Part shown: positions 57,456 through 64,000 of the stretch, one piece after another
Numbering within the stretch: position 1 is the stretch's first letter
Layout of the letters: every line of letters starts with the position of its first letter
Assembly (NCBI GenBank): GCA_000149225.2
Contig: CM000690.1
Coordinates: 1,178,001 to 1,242,000 of the forward strand
From: Lachancea kluyveri NRRL Y-12651
Lineage: Eukaryota; Ascomycota; Saccharomycetes; Saccharomycetales; Saccharomycetaceae
Direction of reading: 5' to 3'
DNA length: 64,000 nt
Notes under the pieces: model-generated
Databases searched by the model: none
The model's input: only the letters and a program-made list of their open reading frames with translations
What the model was told of the DNA's origin: nothing
Made by a program: the position numbers and the translations under genes

Positions 57456-58592
57456 TTAACCTGTACCAAAAACTTCATGGAAGTTGGTCAAAGTAAATCT
57501 GTACCGCACATCACCTTTGTTCAACCTGGTCAAACCCTCATGTAACGAGTCCTCAGAGATTGGCAATTCTTCAACCCAGGGTTTAATATCATGTTTAACG
57601 GAAAGTGCTAAGAGTTCTTCCAATTCCTTGATAGAACCCAAATGACTGGCACTAAAGGATACCCCATGTGCTGCAAGTTGCATTGGATGGATTTCCAATG
57701 GCTGGTCTTTACTTGGAAGACCTACAGAAATGAACTTTCCTGTGGCAACTAATGTGCCCAACAAGCTCTCAAATGGCAACTTGGTATAAGAAATCGTACA
57801 AGAAAGAATCAAATGGAAGGTGTCTTGCAGGCCACCCCACACGTCTTTCTCGGTAGTGTTAACAAAATGGTCGGCACCCATTTTCTTAGCATCTTCTTTC
57901 TTGGAGTCGCTTGTACTCAGAGCCCAAACTTCGCAGTCTAGTGCTTTGCTAATCATAATGGCCATATGACCTAAACCACCAATACCTATAATGGCGACCC
58001 TTGGTTTTTTGTCCGTGACGTCTTTGAGAGCCCTTTTAATTGGGGAATAAACGGTCAGGCCACCACATTGCAAAGGAGCAACATGTTTGGAATCCAGTTG
58101 TGGTGGAACATGTACTATATAGTGTTCGTGTGCGCGTACGTGGGATGCATACCCACCTTGAGATACGTATCCATCTGGATACTCACTACAATAAGTTTCG
58201 ATGCAACCAGTGCAAAACTGCTCGTAACCGTTAATACAACGATTACACTTCATGCAAGAACCACATTGTGCACCCATAGCAACACGTTCACCTTTGTGGA
58301 ACTTTGTCACTTTGTTTCCGACGTTGACAACATGTCCAACGATCTCATGTCCAACAACTTGAGATTTTGGCCCAATCTTAGCGCTTAAACAGGCCAAAGG
58401 TTCATCTGACCAATTGTTCTGTAACGCATGTAGCTCAGAGCCACAGATACCACAGCATTCAATTTCGATATCAACATCGAAATCGCTCATAGGCTTAGGC
58501 TCGTAAGATGTTAGCTTTGGATGATCCCAGTCTTTAGGGTCAGTGATGGCAAAGCCTTTAAATTCTTTTGGATAATTGACGGTAGTTGGCAT
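57456..58592 (-). CDS. NADP-dependent cinnamyl-alcohol-type dehydrogenase (Adh6/Adh7 family)
   Basis: 378 residues. Medium-chain zinc dehydrogenase of the cinnamyl alcohol dehydrogenase family; the yeast members Adh6 and Adh7 reduce many aliphatic and aromatic aldehydes with NADPH. Visible: CCGICGSELHALQNNW and GHEIVGHVVNVG (catalytic zinc region), CGSCMKCNRCINGYEQFC (structural zinc), GYVSQGGYASHVRAHEHYIVHVP, CGGLTVYSPIKRAL and IGIGGLGHMAIMISKAL, with LSTSDSKKEDAKKMGADH where the SxSxxK pattern fits NADP binding, and KGDVRYRFTL at the end. Compared with Adh6 it has an extra stretch (about residues 62-76, SDEPLACLSAKIGPK) before the GHE motif. It is divergent from the transporter gene with a 1.14-kb promoter between. 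No counterpart at this place in S. cerevisiae. Confidence 0.92.
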   Translation of the reverse strand: MPTTVNYPKEFKGFAITDPKDWDHPKLTSYEPKPMSDFDVDIEIECCGICGSELHALQNNWSDEPLACLSAKIGPKSQVVGHEIVGHVVNVGNKVTKFHKGERVAMGAQCGSCMKCNRCINGYEQFCTGCIETYCSEYPDGYVSQGGYASHVRAHEHYIVHVPPQLDSKHVAPLQCGGLTVYSPIKRALKDVTDKKPRVAIIGIGGLGHMAIMISKALDCEVWALSTSDSKKEDAKKMGADHFVNTTEKDVWGGLQDTFHLILSCTISYTKLPFESLLGTLVATGKFISVGLPSKDQPLEIHPMQLAAHGVSFSASHLGSIKELEELLALSVKHDIKPWVEELPISEDSLHEGLTRLNKGDVRYRFTLTNFHEVFGTG

Positions 58593-59736
58593 TTTCTTGT
58601 TATTTAATTATTGAGTTAATCTCAGAAAAGAATACTGGTCAAAACTCAAGTTGTCCGTCTCTTCACCCATTTATATACGTTACAAGTAGTCTTTGCTATC
58701 TCGTTCTCAGACGATCTGCGAAAAACTTATTGCCATAGATGTCAAACTCGAAGTGATGTATTTTGCTATGAACCAACTATCATCCCGTTACAGCTCCCAA
58801 CCTCTAGACATTTTGCACTGACATCTGTCGCAATCAGCGATGCGAATTATTGGATTTAACAGCAAAAATACAAAAGAAAAAGAAAAGAAGACGAAAAGAG
58901 AGAAAGAGATGTACGGAGGGGCATTTTCAACGTGTAGGGTGCTCTCGAAAAAAAAAACTCAGAATAACGTCAAATATTTCGAGGACAGCAAGATTGATGA
59001 GGTTAAGAGGAGGATTTGAAGCTCAACGTAAAGGAGATTACGCCATATGCACAAAAAACAAAAAAAAAATGGCATGAGCTCCAGTTTGCCCTACCTTGAC
59101 AATACTCGGACCGATCTCGACTTAGACCTCGAAAAGTTGTCGTAGTACGATCTCACTCGCTATAAAGAGCTTTCTCCAAGACATTTCTTATGAAGAAGAC
59201 CCATAGCAGCTGGTCTAATGATACATCTCCAATGGAAACGCCAATTTTCCGGTTTTCAGTGTGCATTGTCCGTTTTCAGGGCCAGTTACCGTTTTTCTTC
59301 CACCGCTGCAGGCCTCGGATTAAAAAGGGACCGTTTCTCCGCGCATCGCCGGCAGAAGTAATTAATAATATAAGGTCTTTCCCCTGAACTGGTAGAGTGG
59401 TGGCAGCCATCTCTGTTACCGACGGCTTGGAATTCTAAATAAGAAACAATGATTTTAATCTCCCCTATTTTTCGTGCTCCCGCTATTCCGGAAAGCTTTT
59501 GAATGTGTACCTGTTCTCTCACCCTCTCCTTTCGTAGACATTAAGGGTTATTAGTTACGCTTCACGCTGACTACTAAACCTCCCTCCCCATAATTGTTCC
59601 TAATTATGGCTCTACAGACAGGAACAAATGTATTTAAGGAACTCAAAATCTTGAACCTTGGCGCTTTTTTGAATCTAGTGTTTCTAACAGACCACATAGA
59701 AAAAAGATAAATCTCTTAATAATTACAATCGCTAAT
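58593..59736. other. ADH/transporter divergent promoter region
   Basis: 1.14 kb between divergent starts. TTATATA for the ADH side lies near 58672. CCG-TTTTCAG-type direct repeats lie at 59248-59297. CGGACCGA lies near 59109. No gene seen. Confidence 0.6.
59248..59297 (+). promoter_or_regulatory. Three CCG(G)TTTT direct repeats in the ADH/transporter promoter
   Basis: TCCGGTTTTCAG (59248-59259), TCCGTTTTCAG (59269-59279) and ACCGTTTTT (from 59288), spaced about 21 and 19 bp, near two helical turns. CCG-type half sites at regular spacing suit a zinc-cluster regulator such as the one encoded next door. Confidence 0.45.
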
Positions 59737-61473
59737 ATGCTTTTGAAATTGAACTCTCCGGAAAATCTGAACGCCACAACGGGGATGCCAAGAAAGACCC
59801 TATATCACAGGCTTGGGCTAAAAAACATCTTTGCCAAGACCGAGGATAGACCTACTCCTCCAGAAGTATATAACTGGAGAATTTATGCCACTGCGATGAT
59901 CGCGTCAACAGCAAGTATCCTGATTGGTTACGACACTGGGTTCGTGGGAGGCTGTTTCTCCAACGAGTATTTTTTGAGGAACTTCGGTTACGAAAAGGAT
60001 ACACCTACTGCCAATGATGCACTATCTAACATGATCTCGTGTTTCCACGCTGCTGCGTTCTTCGGTGCACTCATCTCATATCCGATGTCGCATTATTGGG
60101 GACGCCGTGTTTCTTTGATAATCGCTGCTGGGGTTGCTGCTATTGGTGCTGCATTAATGATGGCAGCGGTCACAAGTCATTTGGCTCCATTGTATATTGG
60201 GCGTGTGTTAACCGGCTTAACAGTAGGCGCTTCTACAAATTTGACAGTGGTCTATCTGAGTGAGGTTTCTCCTGCACCCATCCGTGGTCAAATAATTGCC
60301 TTTTACGAAGTGGGCTGGAGAATTGGTGATTTGATCGGTTTTTGGATTAATTTCGGCGTCTCTGAACATATCTCCCCGGGAAATAAACAATGGATCATTC
60401 CTTTAGGCGTACAATTGATCCCTGCAGGTATGTTTTTCGTTGGCTCATTTATTATGAAGGAGTCACCTCGTTGGCTGTTTCAGATGGATCGTGACCATGA
60501 AGCTATTGAAAACTTACATTACTTGAGACAGCTGCCAGAGGATCACGAATATATGGTCTGGGAGATCAACTCGATTAAAAACTCTATCGAGGAGCAAAAC
60601 TCTACCGTTGGTCTTGGTATGTTTGATCCGGTCAAGGAGGTGTTTGTCCGCAATAGGAAGTACTCCAGGAGATTGGTGATCACAGCTCTGTTGTTTTTAT
60701 TCCAAAATTTTATGGGAATTCAATCGATCAACTACTACTCCCCAAGAATCTTTAAAAGTATTGGGGTACAGGGCACCAATGCCACTCTCTTTTCTTCGGG
60801 TATGTTCGGTGTGGTAAAATTCATCTGCACTTTCATTTATATTTTATTTATCGTCGACAACTTTGGTAGACGCAGGGCGTTCATGTGGAGTGCTAGTGTA
60901 TGTTCGGTATGCTTCTGGTATGTCGGCGCCTACTTGAAGATCAATGACCCCAGCAAGCCTGGTGTCTCGGCTGGTCCGGGCGGTAAAGCTGCAATTGGGT
61001 TTATGTTTATTTGGACGGCGTCATTCATCTTAGCTTGGTCTGGAGGTCCATTTGTGTGGGGCGCTGAGGTCTATGAACAGAACATTAGAAGTTTTGTTCA
61101 ATCCATAAACGCTGCAATTTCATGGGTTCCGATTTTCATAATGACCAGAATGACTAACGATATGGTCGATAAGATGCAATACGGTATTTTCTTCTTTTTC
61201 GCCAGTCTAGCTGCTTTAGCGGTCCCTTTCGTATTTTTCTTTGTTCCTGAAACTAAGGGTATCGCATTGGAAGACATCGACAAACTATTTGATAAGAAGT
61301 TATCTGCTCACAATGCTTATAAAGTTGTTATGGAGGAATCAAGGAGAACCGTGGAGGAAAACAAGCACGGAAACAGTGGTATTCTTTACGATGAGCAACC
61401 AAAGAAGGGTGAGCAAGAGTTGGTGGAAGATGCTGGCAAAGAGCTATTTGAGGACAACATACGCAACGTTTGA
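59737..61473 (+). CDS. MFS sugar/quinate-type transporter
   Basis: 578 residues with twelve hydrophobic segments between about residues 48 and 515. It belongs to the sugar porter family: signatures RPTPPEVYNWRIYATAMIAS at the start, GYDTGFVGG, YWGRR, YIGRVLTGLTVGASTNLTVVYLSEVSPAPIRGQ, KESPRWLF, FQNFMGIQSINYYSPRIF and VPETKGIALEDIDKLF. The N-terminal PTPxxVYNWR block and the middle are typical of fungal quinate permeases and their yeast relatives more than of the Hxt hexose carriers, so the substrate could be quinate, another polyol-like acid or a sugar. A cytosolic tail of about 70 charged residues (EENKHGN, KKGEQELVEDAGKELFEDN) could serve in turnover. No S. cerevisiae counterpart at this locus. 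Confidence 0.9.
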   Translation: MLLKLNSPENLNATTGMPRKTLYHRLGLKNIFAKTEDRPTPPEVYNWRIYATAMIASTASILIGYDTGFVGGCFSNEYFLRNFGYEKDTPTANDALSNMISCFHAAAFFGALISYPMSHYWGRRVSLIIAAGVAAIGAALMMAAVTSHLAPLYIGRVLTGLTVGASTNLTVVYLSEVSPAPIRGQIIAFYEVGWRIGDLIGFWINFGVSEHISPGNKQWIIPLGVQLIPAGMFFVGSFIMKESPRWLFQMDRDHEAIENLHYLRQLPEDHEYMVWEINSIKNSIEEQNSTVGLGMFDPVKEVFVRNRKYSRRLVITALLFLFQNFMGIQSINYYSPRIFKSIGVQGTNATLFSSGMFGVVKFICTFIYILFIVDNFGRRRAFMWSASVCSVCFWYVGAYLKINDPSKPGVSAGPGGKAAIGFMFIWTASFILAWSGGPFVWGAEVYEQNIRSFVQSINAAISWVPIFIMTRMTNDMVDKMQYGIFFFFASLAALAVPFVFFFVPETKGIALEDIDKLFDKKLSAHNAYKVVMEESRRTVEENKHGNSGILYDEQPKKGEQELVEDAGKELFEDNIRNV

Positions 61474-61727
61474 AATTTTTTACATGGTATATCTTATTTT
61501 ACGTTTAATAATTGCACAAAGTTTGCTTTGCCGGAGAGTCAGATCGAGGTGGTAGGGCAGCTAGACTCCACTCGCCTTTCGCCTCCCTGCTCTGTTTTTT
61601 TTTTAAAAGATCAAATATCACCGCCGGACAAGGTGCCATCTAAAAAATATTATTCTATTATCAACGTTTTTTTCTTGTTTTTCCTATCTATATACACCTT
61701 TATACAGACTGAGTTTAATTAAGGAGC

Positions 61728-63113
61728 TTATTCCCAGACGTCACCTTGGTCGAACATGGCATCAGCAACTCTGATGAAACCAACCAAATTGGCACCCTTG
61801 ACCAATGATGGCAAAGCTTCAGCGTTAGATTCGTTAGAGTATTCACGAGCAGTTTCCAAACAGTCGTTGAAACAGTTGACCATAATCTTCTTCAATTCTT
61901 GGTCGACTTGTTCTCTAGTCCAAGTCATTCTTTGAGAGTTTTGAGCCATTTCCAAGCCAGAAACAGCAACACCACCCATGTTGGAGGCCTTACCAGGAGC
62001 GTACCAGACGGCTGGTTCAGAGGCAGATTTAGTAGAGAAACGTTCACCTTCGAAAACGTCAATGGCTTCTTGAGTACAACCCATGTTAGAACCTTCAGCG
62101 ACAAATCTAACACCGGAAGCTAGCAAAGCCTTAGCTTCGTCACCAGAGACTTCGTTTTGGGTAGCACATGGTAGAGCAACGTCGACCTTACCAACGTGAA
62201 CCCATGGACGGGCATCAGCAATGTATTGAACCTTGTTTTCAGCAAATGCAGAATATTCACCAACGATTTGTTCCAAGGACTTGAAGCTGATCTTAGCTTC
62301 AGAGATTGCGTGGACTTGTTCTTCTGTGATACCACTTTCAGAGACAATGACACCCTTAGAGTCAGACAAACTAACAACGGTACCGCCCAATTCGATAACC
62401 TTCAAAGCGGCATATTGAGCAACGTTACCGGAACCGGAGATAGAAACACGCTTACCGGCAAAGGATTCCTTACCCTTGGTAGCATAGTCAATCATGGCTT
62501 GGGTGTAGTAGATCAAACCGTAACCAGTGGCTTCTGGTCTGATCAAAGAACCACCCCAGTTCAAACCCTTACCAGTCAAAACACCTTCCCAGCTGTTCTT
62601 GTAGGTCTTGTAGGCACCAAACAAGTAACCAACTTCACGACCACCAACACCGATGTCACCGGCTGGAACGTCAGTGTCTTGACCGATGTGTCTGCTCAAC
62701 TCTCTCATGAAAGCGTAACAGATTCTTCTGATTTCGTTGTTGGATCTACCCTTCAAGTCAACACACAAACCACCTTTACCACCACCCAAGTTTTGGCCGG
62801 TCAAAGCGTTCTTGAAAATTTGTTCGAAACCCAAGAACTTTAGGATAGACAAGTTAACAGTTGGGTGGAAACGCAAACCACCTTTGTATGGACCCTTGGC
62901 AGAGTTGTATTGAACTCTGAAACCTGGTGCGACTTCTTGTTCACCCTTGTCATTTTCCCAAGTGACTCTGAATTGGATGATTCTTTCCGGAACAGAGACG
63001 ACTGGCAAAACTTTCTCATATTTAGGTTGCTTTTGGAACAAAGTAGAGTCCTTCAAACAGGAAACGACTTCGTTGTAAGCTTGTTGAAATTCTGGTTCGT
63101 ATGGTTGGGCCAT
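61728..63113 (-). CDS. GDH1: NADP-specific glutamate dehydrogenase
   Basis: 461 residues. It makes glutamate from 2-oxoglutarate and ammonium with NADPH, the main entry of ammonium into metabolism. [10 protein letters not shown] (residues 75-84), the catalytic lysine K113 in [27 protein letters not shown], the Rossmann loop [14 protein letters not shown] and the end [12 protein letters not shown] are all present and nearly identical to S. cerevisiae Gdh1 (YOR375C) and Gdh3 (YAL062W); this single gene is the counterpart of that duplicated pair. Codon bias is extreme, with long open frames on the other strand. The upstream region carries five CCAAT cores, matching Hap-complex control of GDH1. 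Confidence 0.97.
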   Translation of the reverse strand: MAQPYEPEFQQAYNEVVSCLKDSTLFQKQPKYEKVLPVVSVPERIIQFRVTWENDKGEQEVAPGFRVQYNSAKGPYKGGLRFHPTVNLSILKFLGFEQIFKNALTGQNLGGGKGGLCVDLKGRSNNEIRRICYAFMRELSRHIGQDTDVPAGDIGVGGREVGYLFGAYKTYKNSWEGVLTGKGLNWGGSLIRPEATGYGLIYYTQAMIDYATKGKESFAGKRVSISGSGNVAQYAALKVIELGGTVVSLSDSKGVIVSESGITEEQVHAISEAKISFKSLEQIVGEYSAFAENKVQYIADARPWVHVGKVDVALPCATQNEVSGDEAKALLASGVRFVAEGSNMGCTQEAIDVFEGERFSTKSASEPAVWYAPGKASNMGGVAVSGLEMAQNSQRMTWTREQVDQELKKIMVNCFNDCLETAREYSNESNAEALPSLVKGANLVGFIRVADAMFDQGDVWE

Positions 63114-63807
63114 TTTAAGTATTGTGCGTATCTACAGATGCTTGTGGAAAAAAAAGAGACAAAAACCTACAAAAACCGAAAGTTTCAAGAGGTAGCAAGC
63201 AAACCTGGGGTATTTATACGTTTTAGAAGAACTACGCTCTACACCAAATCAACGGCAGATGTGTCTTCAACTCTATCTTAAACGCTATCTTGTCAAGCCT
63301 GCGTGGACCCGACGAGCAAGATGAATCCAATCAACGAAGTTCACCAAAAAAGGAAGACCATAGCGCGACCAACGCACTTGTCCTAAGCCAGCCAATCGGA
63401 ACGTTTCGTCGCCCGAGAGCGCCATTGGCTGGAAAAACCTGGCACCAAGAAGTTACTGCGAAAAAGGCGTGCTTTGCTGGAGAAACGTCGCCTCGGTTTT
63501 CTCCAGCCATCTCTTGCTGAGACGCGAAGTTTGCCGTGGAGGGCACACAAAATTGGTGCGGGCGCGGGAGTGCTTAATTCTGACCAATCAGAAGACGGCG
63601 CGAGCGCTGGTCGGTTTTATGAAAGAGGTGCCATTTATTGCATGGGTGCGGAGGTCACGACGCCCTGTAAATGGCATCTTCCGTAGGGTTTTTTCAGTCC
63701 ACGAAAAAGGAACGTAAAAGAACGGAGGAAGGAGTCGAAAAAGAAAGATGTAAAAAGAAAAGTAAGGGACTTGGAGCTTGGGGAAGGTGCTACCTTCCTT
63801 CTAGGTT
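63114..63807. other. GDH1 promoter region
   Basis: 694 bp, GC-richer than most intergenic DNA here. CCAAT or ATTGG cores lie at about 63326, 63392, 63424, 63552 and 63584, the last one being CCAATCA. No gene seen; the open frames across it lack similarity. Confidence 0.65.
63326..63590 (-). promoter_or_regulatory. CCAAT box cluster upstream of GDH1
   Basis: Five CCAAT/ATTGG cores in 265 bp, between 210 and 480 bp upstream of the GDH1 start. CCAATCA (63584-63590) fits the Hap2/3/4/5 consensus best. S. cerevisiae GDH1 is known to depend on the Hap complex. Confidence 0.55.
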
Positions 63808-64000
63808 CTATTTAGCATATGTAGTTGGATCGTTGTTATCCCACGTGAGTACTTCGTAGGAGTAAGGCTTATCCAAAACCTTCCATGTTTCGTCATCCAA
63901 TGAGATTGATGCGTCAGAGCCGTCGCTTGCATCTGGTAGGACGTTCAAGTTGCTCTTGATCCTTTCCACTTTGTCACTTTTGACCAAGACTATGAATCCC
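63808..64000 (-). CDS. C-terminal end of a probable aldo/keto reductase, partial
   Basis: The last 63 codons of a gene that continues beyond the window, ending at TAG 63810-63808. The visible protein starts GFIVLVKSDKVERIKSNLNVL and ends VLTWDNNDPTTYAK. The first part resembles the C-terminal NADP-binding loop of aldo/keto reductases (pattern I-P-K-S-x-x-x-x-R-I-x-x-N), here with VKSDKVERIKSN; the rest is not recognised. The frame is certain, the family tentative. It is tandem with GDH1, and in S. cerevisiae neither GDH1 nor GDH3 has such a neighbour that I recall. Confidence 0.55.
   Translation of the reverse strand, partial: GFIVLVKSDKVERIKSNLNVLPDASDGSDASISLDDETWKVLDKPYSYEVLTWDNNDPTTYAK

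Overview
This window is chromosomal DNA from a budding yeast of the family Saccharomycetaceae, almost certainly a lineage that did not pass through the whole-genome duplication (Zygosaccharomyces, Torulaspora, Lachancea and Kluyveromyces are the candidates; I cannot choose between them by eye). Genes are compact. The two introns found carry perfect yeast TACTAAC branch points. The recognised proteins are close to those of S. cerevisiae. The decisive point is gene order: genes that lie in S. cerevisiae on chromosome I left arm (PTA1, GCV3, BOL1, BOL3, SPC72, GEM1, OAF1, AIM2, FLC2, ACS1, PEX22, GPB2, CNE1, ECM1, BDH1/BDH2, GDH3) and on chromosome XV right arm (VTS1, PDE2, PRT1, PRE10, PIP2, YOR365C, SCP1, RAD17, RPS12, MRS6, GPB1, NDD1, NUD1, ALD4, GDH1) are interleaved here in one consistent order and orientation, with one gene where S. 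cerevisiae keeps a duplicated pair (FLC, GPB, GDH).

Layout. 1-14.5 kb: end of PTA1, VTS1, PDE2, GCV3, two BolA genes facing away from each other, PRT1, SPC72, PRE10 and GEM1, the last two each with a short intron. 14.7-20.7 kb: two tandem Oaf1/Pip2-type zinc-cluster activators. 22-31.3 kb: AIM2, an FLC-type membrane protein, ACS1, SCP1, PEX22, RAD17. 31.5-41.8 kb: RPS12, MRS6, a Gpb kelch protein, NDD1, NUD1. 42-46.8 kb: ALD4, a full-length calnexin (CNE1) and ECM1. 46.8-64 kb is much looser: two butanediol dehydrogenase paralogues 3.25 kb apart, then three genes with no counterpart at this spot in S. cerevisiae (a zinc-cluster regulator, an Adh6/7-type alcohol dehydrogenase, a quinate-permease-like transporter), then NADP-glutamate dehydrogenase and the tail of a probable aldo/keto reductase.

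How the genes relate. Several act in two-carbon and fatty-acid metabolism (OAF1/PIP2 pair, ALD4, ACS1, PEX22) and two (PDE2, GPB) in cAMP/PKA signalling. Spc72 and Nud1 are partners in the spindle-pole outer plaque. The right-hand third is rich in NAD(P)-linked oxidoreductases. Promoters show recognisable yeast sites: PACE (PRE10), PAC plus RRPE (ECM1), two oleate-response-like motifs (OAF1-like gene), GGCGGC pairs (ACS1, ALD4) and repeated CCAAT boxes (GDH).

I saw no tRNA, rRNA, transposon, LTR, centromere or CRISPR array. Gene names rest on recall of the S. cerevisiae proteins and on synteny, not on a database search.
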